From 2-01-FULL-39-28 sp964436165 (lineage in GTDB: Bacteria > Patescibacteriota > Minisyncoccia > 2-02-FULL-40-12 > GWA2-44-9): a stretch of DNA of 41,628 bases. Of this stretch, positions 16,031 to 22,705 are shown piece by piece; positions within the stretch are counted from its first letter, which is position 1, and every line of letters starts with the position of its first letter. Position numbers and translations under genes: made by a program. Under the pieces are notes generated by a model. The model did no database searches, was not told the DNA's origin, and saw only the letters and a list, made by a program, of their open reading frames with translations. The DNA is taken from the NCBI GenBank assembly GCA_964436165.1, contig CAYTBY010000007.1, positions 1-41,628 on the forward strand, in the 5' to 3' direction.

Positions 16031-16600
16031 TTAATTTATTTGGAGTAGCTTATCATATCCTTCTTTGAAGATTTTTTTGATTTTATCTTGTTCGGAAGGG
16101 GAGAATTTCGAGAGGACCATTTTAACGACAAATTCATCCCGTTTTTTGTCGGATTGCTGGCGGGCTTTCTGAAGGGCCGGCTTGGCCAATCCAATTCGGA
16201 GACGATAAAACTTTTTGGTTTTAAGCGCTCGCATTACGGACTCAATTCCCTTATGTCCACCCGAGTTTTTATCAAAAGATATTTTGGTATTGCCAAATGG
16301 CACATCAAGGTCGTCCTGGATGACGATTAAGCTTGTAGCTTGTAGCTTGTAGTAAGTAGCAAGTTTTTTGACTGCTTCGCCGGACTTATTAACGTATGTT
16401 TGCGGTTTGGCGAGTATTGTAGTTTTGCCCTCGATTTTACCTTTAGTAACCAGAGAATTTAAATTTTTATTGAATTCAAAGTCGCCAAAATTATTTTTCT
16501 TTGATACATAATCCACCATCATAAATCCGACATTATGCCGGGTTTCTTTGTATTGTTCGTCTGGATTCCCGATCCCGATTATGAGTTTGATAGATTTCAT
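16031..16600 (-). CDS. pth: peptidyl-tRNA hydrolase
   Basis: A 189-aa bacterial Pth that frees tRNA from dropped-off peptidyl-tRNA in the cytoplasm. IIGIGNPDEQYKETRHNVGF holds Asn12 and catalytic His22. AKPQTYVNKSG, VIQDDLDVPFG (catalytic Asp) and NSGGHKGIESV follow in family order. An internal stretch encoding LATYYKLQATS is made of imperfect CTACAAG units, but the length there matches other Pth proteins, so it is not an insertion. It is convergent with hppA and divergent from the next gene. Confidence 0.95.
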   Translation of the reverse strand: MKSIKLIIGIGNPDEQYKETRHNVGFMMVDYVSKKNNFGDFEFNKNLNSLVTKGKIEGKTTILAKPQTYVNKSGEAVKKLATYYKLQATSLIVIQDDLDVPFGNTKISFDKNSGGHKGIESVMRALKTKKFYRLRIGLAKPALQKARQQSDKKRDEFVVKMVLSKFSPSEQDKIKKIFKEGYDKLLQIN

Positions 16601-16638
16601 ACTTAAAATAATAGGACTTTTTTCTTAAAATCCCAATA

Positions 16639-16667
16639 TTGACTTTAAACAATAAGTCTGCTAAAGT
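16639..16667 (+). promoter_or_regulatory. sigma70-type promoter
   Basis: TTGACT, 17-bp spacer, TAAAGT, 45 bp upstream of the next start codon, which also has AGGAG at 16700-16704. Confidence 0.65.
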
Positions 16668-16711
16668 ATAGATTCGTAGAGAGCCCCCCCTTTTGTTATA
16701 GGAGACGAGAT

Positions 16712-17131
16712 ATGTTGCCGGTTACTGAGAAGTTTGTCGCTCGCGAAAAGTTTGTAGTGGACACTAGCTCCAAAGCCAAGGTTAGGATCAGCTATCTTAG
16801 CTACAACTTCATCGAATGGTTTATCTCGGGTACTGGCAAGATCGAGGACAAGACTATTAATATATCTGAGGTTGATAGCAACTACGGCTCTACTCTCTGT
16901 GAGTTATTCTTGTTGATGGAGAAGCAGGGGGAAGGTACACCGAATGTTTTTCTTCTAGACATCAATAAAAAACATCTTCCTGACATTCTGCGGGAGACCT
17001 TCTATATTCTAGACCAGAATGGCGAACAGCGTAACGTTAAGACACACTGGCAAGATGGTGGCTGGAGCATCAGCGCAAGCCCGGTTTATAAATCCCCGAC
17101 AGATCTAGACAACTTCTCTTTTTCTTCCTAA
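16712..17131 (+). CDS. hypothetical protein, orphan
   Basis: A 139-aa soluble protein, not recognised. The sequence alternates short strands and polar loops (EKFVVDTSSKAKVRISYLSYNF is split by charged turns). A central segment is ELFLLMEKQGEGTPNVFLLDINKKHLPDIL, and the C-terminus is Ser/Asn/Phe-rich. There is no signal peptide or membrane span. It has its own promoter, a good Shine-Dalgarno and a terminator. This is the same single-gene layout as the orphan genes at 10489 and 11300, which suggests a set of independently expressed small proteins. Confidence 0.7.
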   Translation: MLPVTEKFVAREKFVVDTSSKAKVRISYLSYNFIEWFISGTGKIEDKTINISEVDSNYGSTLCELFLLMEKQGEGTPNVFLLDINKKHLPDILRETFYILDQNGEQRNVKTHWQDGGWSISASPVYKSPTDLDNFSFSS

Positions 17132-17141
17132 ACTGGAATTA

Positions 17142-17181
17142 AACCATCGGTTTGCTACAGCAGATCGATGGTTATTTTTTT
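17142..17181 (+). terminator. terminator
   Basis: AACCATCG/CGATGGTT stem with a 16-nt loop and ATTTTTTTAT tail. Confidence 0.8.
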
Positions 17182-17199
17182 ATATTTATTTTTAAAAGT

Positions 17200-17338
17200 A
17201 AAAGGGTCTGACCCTTTTACAATTCCGTATTTGGGGGCGTTGAGGCGTTGCAATGGATATGATATTAAGCTGAAATTATTAGAAAAAGCTCGTTGAAACT
17301 TCATTTGAGCGTAAGAAAAGGGGTCAGGACCCTTTTCT
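17200..17338. repeat. pair of GGGTC-palindrome (REP-like) elements
   Basis: AAAAGGGTCTGACCCTTTT at about 17200-17219 and AGAAAAGGGGTC...GACCCTTTTCT at 17314-17338 bracket about 95 bp of unrelated sequence. Similar palindromes flank REP-associated Y1 transposases in many genomes. No transposase is here, so this looks like a non-autonomous pair. Confidence 0.65.
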
Positions 17339-17385
17339 GATCCCTTTTTGTTTGAAATAGCCAAAAAATGTGATATCATATTTAA

Positions 17386-18057
17386 ATGCTAAACGAACAG
17401 GATATAATAAACTCAATAAATTCTAATGCGGTGGGCGGTAGGGGCAATAGTCCGGAGCCTCACGAGATTGAAGATATTGAAGAGAATAATCAGGATAATC
17501 ACAGTAAATCGAAAGAGGTTTTAGCTTTTATTTGGGAAACGGCGAAACTAATCATCATCTCTCTTGCGATAATCATTCCGATAAGGTATTATCTAGTCCA
17601 GCCGTTTTTTGTGAAGGGGGCCTCAATGGAGATGAATTTCCACGACGGGGATTACCTTCTTATTGATGAAATAAGCTATCGTTTTGGCGAACCTGAACGG
17701 GGCGATGTGATAGTGTTCAGGTTTCCCGATGAACCTTCGCAGTTTTACATAAAAAGAATAATCGGCCTGCCGGGAGAAACAGTAGAGGTTAAGAATAATC
17801 AGGTCAAAGTATATAATAGCGAATTTAAAACCGGCCAGGTTCTGGGTGAATATTACTTATCTTCCGGCCAACAAACACTCGGGAATACTACGGCTCAGCT
17901 GAAAGACGGCGAATATTATGTGATGGGGGATAATCGTCTGCAAAGTTCCGATTCCCGCCGCTGGGGGCCGGTACCAAAGAATTTAATAACCGGTAAGGCA
18001 TTTGTCAGATTATGGCCGTTTACAAAAATAATGAAGGTGGAAGCGGTTACGTACTAG
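17386..18057 (+). CDS. lepB: signal peptidase I
   Basis: A 223-aa type I leader peptidase (S26A). An acidic cytoplasmic N-terminus is followed by one membrane segment (about 45-68). Catalytic Ser80 lies in KGASMEMNFHDGD, Lys123 in FYIKRIIGLPGE, and YYVMGDNRLQSSDSRRWGPVP is the conserved substrate-site region. It processes Sec-exported proteins such as the secreted HExxH protein and ComEC-type beta-lactamase encoded further on. First gene of a co-oriented housekeeping run to yqeY, spaced by repeat-filled gaps. Confidence 0.95.
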   Translation: MLNEQDIINSINSNAVGGRGNSPEPHEIEDIEENNQDNHSKSKEVLAFIWETAKLIIISLAIIIPIRYYLVQPFFVKGASMEMNFHDGDYLLIDEISYRFGEPERGDVIVFRFPDEPSQFYIKRIIGLPGETVEVKNNQVKVYNSEFKTGQVLGEYYLSSGQQTLGNTTAQLKDGEYYVMGDNRLQSSDSRRWGPVPKNLITGKAFVRLWPFTKIMKVEAVTY

Positions 18058-18060
18058 GAT

Positions 18061-18127
18061 AGTTAGGTGCTAGGTGTTAGCTTTTAGAAAAAACCTAAAA
18101 CCTAAAACCTAAAACCTAAAACCTAAT
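18061..18127. repeat. AACCTAAA heptamer-type repeat directly before hisS
   Basis: TAGGTGCTAGGTGTTAGCTTTTAG then four AACCTAAA units, forming an imperfect hairpin that ends at the hisS start codon. Same family as 19857-19922, 20213-20246 and 25557-25620. Confidence 0.8.
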
Positions 18128-19411
18128 TTGAGTAAGTCACGACAACTACAGGCTCCGAAAGGAATGCACGATATTCTGCCCGAAGAGCAGAAATATTGGC
18201 GTTACGTTCTGAAAAAAGCCGAGTCACTGTCGGAAGATTATAGTTTTGAGAAGATAGATACGCCGATAGTTGAATCAACCGAACTGTTTTTGCGTTCGGC
18301 CGGAGAGGGCTCCGATATCGTTGAAAAAGAAATATATAACTTTAAAACTAAAGGCGGAGACGAATTGTCTTTAAGGCCGGAATGCACCGCCTCCATTGTC
18401 AGGGCCTATCTCGAGAATGGCATGAATGTCCGTCCTCACCCAGTCAAACTTCATTATTATGGACCGGTATTTAGACACGATCAGCCTCAGCATGGAAGAT
18501 ATCGCCAGCACTTTCAGTTCGGAGTTGAAACAATAGGCGACGCTTCTGAAATAGTAGATGCCGAGTTGATATTTTTAGCCCATAAGCTTCTCCAGATACT
18601 GGGCTTGGATAATTACAATGTTCATATTAATAGTATGGGCGATGCTAGCTGCCGGCCGGCTTATGTCAGGACTCTCAAGGATTATTATAAAAACCGGTTG
18701 AAAAGAGTTTGCGGCCAGTGCCGGAATAGATTCAAGAAAAATGTTTTGAGGATGCTGGACTGCAAAGAAGAGGGCTGTAAAGAGGTGGCCAAAGATGCGC
18801 CGCCGATAATAGATTTTCTTGATGATGAATGCAGGCAACATTTTAAAAAAGTTTTAGAAATGCTCGATGAGGCTAAGGTTCCATATATTCTGAATCCGCA
18901 CTTGGTGCGTGGTCTTGATTACTATACCAGGACAGTCTTTGAATTTATACCCGATGAAAGCTCGCAATCTCAGCTCACGGTAATTGCCGGCGGGCGCTAT
19001 GACCGGCTGGTTGATTTCTTGGGCGGAACTAAAACTCCGGCTGCCGGCTGGGCAATGGGCATGGAAAGAATCATTCTGGCCCTTAAAGAAAAAAATATTT
19101 CTGTTCCCGGCATCGGAGCTAAGCCCAAAGTTTTCCTGGCTCAGCTGGGGGATGCGGCTAAAAGAAAGAGTTTGGTTTTGTTTGAAAATTTAAGAAAAGC
19201 CGGGATTGAAGTCAAATCATCCTTGGGCCGAGATAGCATCAAGTCCCAGTTAAGAATCGCCCATCGGTTGGGAGTTAAATACACTTTGATATTCGGCCAG
19301 AAAGAAGCGCTGGAATCAACAATTATTATCAGAGAAATGGATACGGGCATACAAGAAACAGTCTTGCTTGATAAAATAGTAGAGGTGATGCGAAAGCGCT
19401 TAAAGCGCTAA
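18128..19411 (+). CDS. hisS: histidine--tRNA ligase
   Basis: A 427-aa class II aminoacyl-tRNA synthetase. APKGMHDILPEE and the motif 1 region come first, then motif 2 YGPVFRHDQPQHGRYRQHFQ. The histidine-specific HisA motif LVRGLDYYTRTVFEF and motif 3 GGRYDRLVDFLGG...GWAMGMERI follow, with the anticodon-binding domain from about 330. The start is TTG at 18128 directly after a repeat, with no visible Shine-Dalgarno; an internal ATG at 18164 would cut into the conserved N-terminus. Confidence 0.95.
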   Translation: MSKSRQLQAPKGMHDILPEEQKYWRYVLKKAESLSEDYSFEKIDTPIVESTELFLRSAGEGSDIVEKEIYNFKTKGGDELSLRPECTASIVRAYLENGMNVRPHPVKLHYYGPVFRHDQPQHGRYRQHFQFGVETIGDASEIVDAELIFLAHKLLQILGLDNYNVHINSMGDASCRPAYVRTLKDYYKNRLKRVCGQCRNRFKKNVLRMLDCKEEGCKEVAKDAPPIIDFLDDECRQHFKKVLEMLDEAKVPYILNPHLVRGLDYYTRTVFEFIPDESSQSQLTVIAGGRYDRLVDFLGGTKTPAAGWAMGMERIILALKEKNISVPGIGAKPKVFLAQLGDAAKRKSLVLFENLRKAGIEVKSSLGRDSIKSQLRIAHRLGVKYTLIFGQKEALESTIIIREMDTGIQETVLLDKIVEVMRKRLKR

Positions 19412-19417
19412 AGTAAT

Positions 19418-19500
19418 GCGAATCCACGAATGGCATGCGAATGCAACGAATAAGGAGATTTTATTATTTGTGGCATTCGTGTTCATTCGTAGATTTGTGT
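19418..19500. repeat. CGAATG-rich inverted repeat between hisS and HIT gene
   Basis: CGAATCCACGAATGGCATGCGAATGC on one side pairs imperfectly with GGCATTCGTGTTCATTCGTAG on the other, again ending just before a start codon. Confidence 0.6.
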
Positions 19501-19506
19501 TAAGTT

Positions 19507-19860
19507 GTGATAGACGATGTCTTCTGTAAAATTATTGCCGGAGAGATAAAAGCCGACTTTGTTTACCGGGATGATGACTTTTTTGTGATCAAGGATATAA
19601 ATCCTAAAGCTCCGGTGCATGTTTTGATAATTCCAGTTAAGCATTTTACATCGCTTGAGGATTTTATGGAGGGCAACAATAATGGTCTATTGGGCAAATC
19701 ACTGGTAATAGCCCACAAAGTCGCCCACCAGTTAGGTATTGTCGAAAAGGGCTACCGATTGATATTGAACGAGGGTGAATATGGAGGAAAATTAGTTCCG
19801 CATCTGCACATCCATTTGTTGGGAGGGAAGAAGTTGGGACCGAAAATTGTCAGGGGTTAG
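19507..19860 (+). CDS. HIT family protein (HINT-type nucleotide hydrolase)
   Basis: A 117-aa histidine-triad protein. The N-terminal DDVFCKIIAGEIKADFVY and DINPKAPVHVLIIPVKHF are typical of the HINT branch. The triad HLHIHLLGG gives His99, His101 (nucleophile) and His103. Members hydrolyse AMP-lysine or adenosine phosphoramidates; the true substrate is not known. The start is GTG at 19507. It lies between hisS and rpsU in the same orientation. Confidence 0.92.
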   Translation: MIDDVFCKIIAGEIKADFVYRDDDFFVIKDINPKAPVHVLIIPVKHFTSLEDFMEGNNNGLLGKSLVIAHKVAHQLGIVEKGYRLILNEGEYGGKLVPHLHIHLLGGKKLGPKIVRG

Positions 19861-19922
19861 CTTTTAGGTTTTAGCTTTTAGGATTTTTTATTCCTAAAAC
19901 CTATAACCTAGCAGCTAATAAC
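19857..19922. repeat. TTTTAGG-type hairpin repeat before rpsU
   Basis: GGTTTTAGCTTTTAGGA pairs with TTCCTAAAACCTATAACC, ending shortly before the rpsU Shine-Dalgarno. Confidence 0.75.
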
Positions 19923-19944
19923 TGTTTTTGGAGAGGAGGTTTTT

Positions 19945-20211
19945 ATGGTAGAAGTAAAACGAAAACCAAATGAGAGCGTCGGCAGTTTAATGCGCCGATT
20001 CAACCGCTTTGTCCAAGTAAGCGGAGTTTTGATTAAAGCAAAAAAATCCAAATTTAGAATTAAAAAGAAAACCGAAAGAAAAGAGAAAATGGCGGCAATT
20101 ATGGGAATGCATTTAAGCGCTCTAAGAAAACGGCTGGAAAAGCACGGCAAGTATGACGAGGATACGTTTGAGGAGGAAAAAAGAAAAATGAAACAAGAAC
20201 TTGGTTTGTAG
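19945..20211 (+). CDS. rpsU: 30S ribosomal protein bS21
   Basis: An 88-aa bS21, somewhat longer than the usual 60-70 aa. VEVKRKPNESVGSLMRRFNRFVQVSGVLIKAKKS matches the conserved helix-turn region, followed by a Lys/Arg-rich helix. The C-terminal 30 residues are an extra charged helix ending EEEKRKMKQELGL. It binds 16S rRNA near the anti-Shine-Dalgarno in the small subunit. GAGAGGAGG precedes the ATG. Confidence 0.93.
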   Translation: MVEVKRKPNESVGSLMRRFNRFVQVSGVLIKAKKSKFRIKKKTERKEKMAAIMGMHLSALRKRLEKHGKYDEDTFEEEKRKMKQELGL

Positions 20212-20212
20212 G

Positions 20213-20246
20213 TTAGCTTTTAGGTTTTAGGTACTAGGTTTTAGGA
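20213..20246. repeat. TTTTAGG-type repeat
   Basis: GTTAGCTTTTAGGTTTTAGGTACTAGGTTTTAGGAGG in part. The last unit supplies the AGGAGG Shine-Dalgarno of the following gene. Confidence 0.75.
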
Positions 20247-20256
20247 GGGTAAGGTT

Positions 20257-20622
20257 ATGGTTCTTAATGGATATAAAGATTTAATAGTTTGGCAAAAAGC
20301 AATGACCCTTGTAACAGAGGTTTATTTTCTGACGGAAGATTTTCCGAGAGAAGAGATTTACGGGTTAACTTCTCAAATGAGAAGAGCATCCGTATCAATT
20401 CCGTCTAATATTGCAGAAGGAAGATTGCGTGGTACTAGGAAAGATTTCAGACACTTTTTATTAAATGCATATGGTTCGGGTGCAGAGTTAGAAACACAGA
20501 TTGAAATAGGAAAAAGATTGCCAAAAACTCAAAATTTAAATTACAATAAAATAGATAATCTTCTGATTGAAGTAATGAAAATGTTAAACTCTTTGATTAA
20601 TAAACTAAAACCTAGAAGCTAA
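20257..20622 (+). CDS. four-helix bundle protein (S23/IVP family)
   Basis: A 121-aa protein of the four-helix-bundle family first found in 23S rRNA intervening sequences. Landmarks are YKDLIVWQKAMTLVTEVY, YGLTSQMRRASVSIPSNIAEG and LLNAYGSGAELETQI. It is structurally related to the Avd accessory protein of DGRs, one copy of which is encoded at 22313-22705. This gene is not an Avd itself, lacking the GKMLGGW end. Its role is unknown. The C-terminal codons run into a repeat (AAACCTAGAAGC). Confidence 0.9.
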   Translation: MVLNGYKDLIVWQKAMTLVTEVYFLTEDFPREEIYGLTSQMRRASVSIPSNIAEGRLRGTRKDFRHFLLNAYGSGAELETQIEIGKRLPKTQNLNYNKIDNLLIEVMKMLNSLINKLKPRS

Positions 20623-20640
20623 TATCTAAAACCTCAAATT

Positions 20641-21138
20641 ATGTTAAAAGATAAGCTACAGCAAGATGTAAAAGGTGCTCTCAAATCTGGCAATGCCGAG
20701 AAAAGAATGGTCTTGAGTTTGGTTTTGAGTGCGGTCAAATCAAGGGAGCTTGAGAAGCGGGGAAAGTTAAGTAAATCAGAATCAGATTCAGCCAAATTGG
20801 AAGAAGCCAGCAAATTGAATGACGAGGAAATTATCGAGGTCCTGTCGTCCGAAATTAAAAAGAGAAAGGATTCCATCGAACAATATACAAAAGGCGGCCG
20901 TCCGGAATTGGCCGAAAAAGAACAGAAAGAAATTAATATTCTGATGGAATATATGCCAGAACAGATGTCGGAAGAAGAAGTAAGAAAAATAGTTCAGGAA
21001 ATAATTAAAGATATGGCTGTGCCCGCCGGAGCTTTAGCGAAGGCGGGGCAAGTAATCGGTGCGGCGATGGCTAAAGTTAAAGGAAAAGCTGATGGGACTC
21101 TTGTATCAAAGATCGTCAAAGAAGAACTCTTCGGATAA
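20641..21138 (+). CDS. yqeY: GatB/YqeY domain protein
   Basis: A 165-aa YqeY protein, similar to the C-terminal tRNA-binding part of GatB. MLKDKLQQDVKGALKSGN, EIIEVLSSEIKKRKDSIEQYTKGGRPELAEKE and EINILMEYMPEQMSEEE are typical. Where most members read DMGKVMG, this one has AVPAGALAKAGQVIGA. The PAGALAKAG part is encoded by a 26-bp palindrome also found in nrdJ, an in-frame repeat insertion or replacement. No Shine-Dalgarno is seen; a TCTAAAACCT repeat remnant precedes the ATG. Last gene before the DGR. Confidence 0.92.
   Translation: MLKDKLQQDVKGALKSGNAEKRMVLSLVLSAVKSRELEKRGKLSKSESDSAKLEEASKLNDEEIIEVLSSEIKKRKDSIEQYTKGGRPELAEKEQKEINILMEYMPEQMSEEEVRKIVQEIIKDMAVPAGALAKAGQVIGAAMAKVKGKADGTLVSKIVKEELFG
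21022..21047. repeat. 26-bp palindrome inserted in frame in yqeY
   Basis: CCCGCC and GGCGGG ends around GGAGCTTTAGCGAA. It differs by one base from 31237-31262 in nrdJ and shares the 14-base core AGCTTTAGCGAAGG with the intergenic copy at 40082-40107. It encodes PAGALAKAG. Confidence 0.9.
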
Positions 21139-21140
21139 TT

Positions 21141-21192
21141 GTTAAACATCGGATGTTTAACATGTTCCCAAATCCCGCTAAAAGCGGGATTT
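21141..21192 (+). terminator. two hairpins after yqeY
   Basis: GTTAAACAT/ATGTTTAAC (3-nt loop) and AAATCCCGCT/AGCGGGATTT (3-nt loop). The second abuts the -35 of the next promoter. There is only a weak T tract, so termination is likely but unproven. Confidence 0.6.
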
Positions 21193-21218
21193 GACTTTTG
21201 GTCAAAAAGGCGTATGAT
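21191..21218 (+). promoter_or_regulatory. promoter of the DGR target gene
   Basis: TTGACT, 16-bp spacer, TATGAT, giving a leader of about 105 nt before the target ATG. Confidence 0.6.
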
Positions 21219-21263
21219 TATAGATATAGGATAGTACCTTGATATGTATTAAATCGCATTACT

Positions 21264-21307
21264 GATTGCAGCTCCGAGAGGATTTACGTCTTTTCAGAGC
21301 TGCAATC
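21264..21307 (+). promoter_or_regulatory. leader hairpin of the DGR target gene
   Basis: Perfect 11-bp stem GATTGCAGCTC/GAGCTGCAATC with a 22-nt loop in the 5' untranslated region, followed by AAAGGAGA and ATG. It may stabilise the mRNA or control translation. Confidence 0.65.
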
Positions 21308-21333
21308 ACGCAGCCAAGGAAAGGAGAATCGTC

Positions 21334-21882
21334 ATGGCCAATCTTCTGGTCGCCGGCGATCTATATCAGGAACTCGATGGTCAGCTTTCAGAGATCAAGC
21401 GTCAGATGAGACAGCCTAGCGGCTATCCGTTTGATCCGCTTCAGCTCAAGGCGCATCTTCAGGCTGTCATTGAGGGTCGTTTCTCTCAAGCAGTCGGCTC
21501 CTTCCGCTACGATAAGCGTAAGGAAGGCTGGATGCTTCTGGAGAACATTCCGCGTCGTCTGAACTCCACAATCGACAGCGTCTCATTCCTGAAATGGAAA
21601 GAAACTTCTGTCAATGGCGAGGAGATGGTACGTCGAGCTCGCGTCGAGTTAGACGCCAACTATGGTCAGGAAGATGCCGAATGGGTGCTGGAGCACCAGG
21701 ACAAAATTCCAGTGGAACTCCGAAAGTTCTACCTGGTATTTCCGGCGACAGTCTGGCAGGGCGTGTACGGCTGCCGCCGCGTCCCGTGTCTGAGCTGGGA
21801 CGGCGTCAGGTGGTATCTGCGCTTCGGCTGGCTCGACAGCGGCTGGCGCTCCCGCGGCCGTCTCGTGTCCCCGCGCAAGTAG
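21334..21882 (+). CDS. DGR target (variable) protein
   Basis: A 182-aa protein whose last 42 residues are encoded by the variable repeat. Residues 1-100 form an N-terminal domain I cannot assign (ELDGQLSEIKRQMRQ, YPFDPLQLKAHLQAVIEGRF). Residues 130-182 (FYLVFPATVWQ, then CLSWDGVRWYLRFGWLDSGW and RLVSPR) look like the C-type-lectin-type end of DGR targets. Template AAC codons have become Ser, Arg, Gly, Asp and Cys codons here. There is no signal peptide, so it is predicted cytoplasmic unless exported otherwise. It has its own promoter, structured leader and strong terminator. Codon use is more GC-rich than its neighbours, as in the template. The ligand is unknown. AAAGGAGA fixes the start. Confidence 0.9.
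   Translation: MANLLVAGDLYQELDGQLSEIKRQMRQPSGYPFDPLQLKAHLQAVIEGRFSQAVGSFRYDKRKEGWMLLENIPRRLNSTIDSVSFLKWKETSVNGEEMVRRARVELDANYGQEDAEWVLEHQDKIPVELRKFYLVFPATVWQGVYGCRRVPCLSWDGVRWYLRFGWLDSGWRSRGRLVSPRK
21754..21878 (+). repeat. DGR variable repeat (VR)
   Basis: 125 nt aligning without gaps to the template repeat 22166-22290. 23 mismatches, of which 22 are at template adenines (A to G, C or T) and one is T to C. The last 25 nt (from CCGTCTCGTGTCCCCGCGC) are identical and would be the initiation-of-mutagenic-homing region. VR ends four bases before the end of the target gene. Confidence 0.97.
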
Positions 21883-21922
21883 CGGAACCCTAGGACTCTT
21901 GGTTCTTGGATCCCTTGGTTTT

Positions 21923-21960
21923 ATGCCCGACAGGTTAGTGAACCTGTCGGGCATATTTTT
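21923..21960 (+). terminator. strong terminator / possible DGR cruciform
   Basis: Perfect 14-bp stem ATGCCCGACAGGTT/AACCTGTCGGGCAT with a 4-nt loop AGTG and a T7 tail, 45 nt downstream of VR. DGR targets often need a short hairpin with a 4-nt loop just 3' of VR; this one could serve both roles (inference). Confidence 0.85.
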
Positions 21961-21967
21961 TTATATT

Positions 21968-22300
21968 TTGCTACAATATTAATTGGATAGTAGATCAATT
22001 TGCCCGTGACTCATAAGGTTTCGGGCGATCAAATTCCTAAGCTTTATCGCTTATTAAAAAAATAAAGCTACTTGGTTCAGAATGTTTGAGGATTTCAGAT
22101 CTCAAATTATATACAGCCCGGAGAGTATTCGATGGGCAGTGGTGAAGATGACATTCTGCACATAATAGCAGGACGTGAACGGCAACCGCTACGTCCCGTA
22201 TCTGAACTGGAACGGCGACAGGTGGTATCTGAACTTCAACTGGCTCGACAACGACTGGAACTCCAACAACCGTCTCGTGTCCCCGCGCAACTCGCTTATT
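21968..22300 (+). ncRNA. candidate DGR template RNA
   Basis: A gene-free stretch carrying TR. An extended -10 (TGCTACAAT, 21969-21977) could start it. Two hairpins precede TR: one near 22009-22060 with CCCG/CGGG and AATTTG/CAAATT pairing, one AGCTTTAT/ATAAAGCT near 22038-22073. A 27-codon frame (22082-22165) ends in TAA exactly before TR, whose own first codon is TAG in the target frame, so TR is not translated. Boundaries are estimates. Confidence 0.55.
22166..22290 (+). repeat. DGR template repeat (TR)
   Basis: 125 nt, rich in AAC triplets when read in the target frame (Asn-rich, with NWNGDRWYLNFNWLDNDW). About 32 adenines, 22 of which are changed in VR. It lies downstream of the target and upstream of, but opposite to, avd. 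Its first codon in the target frame is a TAG stop that reads TGG (Trp) in VR. Confidence 0.97.
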
Positions 22301-22312
22301 TCCAACCCTCTT

Positions 22313-22705
22313 TTATATGAGGGTTTGGTTTTTTAAATCTACATTTTTTATCCAGCCGCCTAGCATCTTGCCCACTTCATCTATCTGTCTGGAAAAATTA
22401 ATATATTTTTTATTTTCAATGCCGTCTATTTCCCAGAGTATTTGGAAAAAGAATTTTAATGTGTCTAGTTTGGATGAAGCTTTGGCCAAATACGGCTGTT
22501 TATGAACTAAAGAAATATACTGCGCTTGATATAAAATCTCAATAAGTTCGATAAATAATTTATCAATTTTAAAACCTAATGTATATCTGTGGTCTTTTGA
22601 AAACTTAGGCAAATACTCATGCCACAATTTATAGGCAACAATAAGGCGCTGAATAATCGGCAAGGTAGTGCCGGGGGGCTTAAAAGGAGAATTTTTTTGA
22701 TTCAT
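22313..22705 (-). CDS. avd: DGR accessory variability protein, bAvd family
   Basis: A 130-aa four-helix-bundle protein of the Avd family, which binds the DGR reverse transcriptase and template RNA and is needed for retrohoming in studied systems. Family marks include YKLWHEYLPKFSKDHRYTLGFKIDKLF, YLAKASSKLDTLKFFFQILWEI and the C-terminal GKMLGGWIK. It is basic, as expected for RNA binding. It runs antisense to the cassette: its 3' end stops 22 bp from TR, and its first nine bases overlap the RT start on the other strand. Usually Avd is co-oriented with the RT, so expression of the two may interfere or be balanced. Confidence 0.85.
   Translation of the reverse strand: MNQKNSPFKPPGTTLPIIQRLIVAYKLWHEYLPKFSKDHRYTLGFKIDKLFIELIEILYQAQYISLVHKQPYLAKASSKLDTLKFFFQILWEIDGIENKKYINFSRQIDEVGKMLGGWIKNVDLKNQTLI

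Noticed and set aside
15797..16048. Frames of 64-80 codons with repeated peptide units between hppA and pth
   Set aside because: They only read through the 51-nt tandem repeats and have no start signals.
16325..16365. Repeat insertion inside pth
   Set aside because: The DNA has CTACAAG-like repeats, but the protein length here equals that of typical Pth, so no insertion is needed.
17155..17379. A 74-codon minus-strand frame
   Set aside because: It covers the REP-like palindromes and a terminator, and no ribosome site is present.
15880..18127. CRISPR array from short direct repeats
   Set aside because: Tandem units have no unique spacers and no cas genes are near; these are ordinary tandem and hairpin repeats.
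20257..20622. Second Avd gene for the DGR
   Set aside because: It is a four-helix bundle but of the S23/IVP type, lacks the GKMLGGW end, and is separated from the cassette by yqeY.
21594..21954. Frames of about 100 codons overlapping the variable repeat on both strands
   Set aside because: They are by-products of the GC-rich target gene, whose frame is fixed by Shine-Dalgarno, VR/TR pattern and stop.
22132..22320. A 62-codon frame covering the template repeat
   Set aside because: It is not the target frame of TR, has no ribosome site, and TR behaves as a non-coding template.
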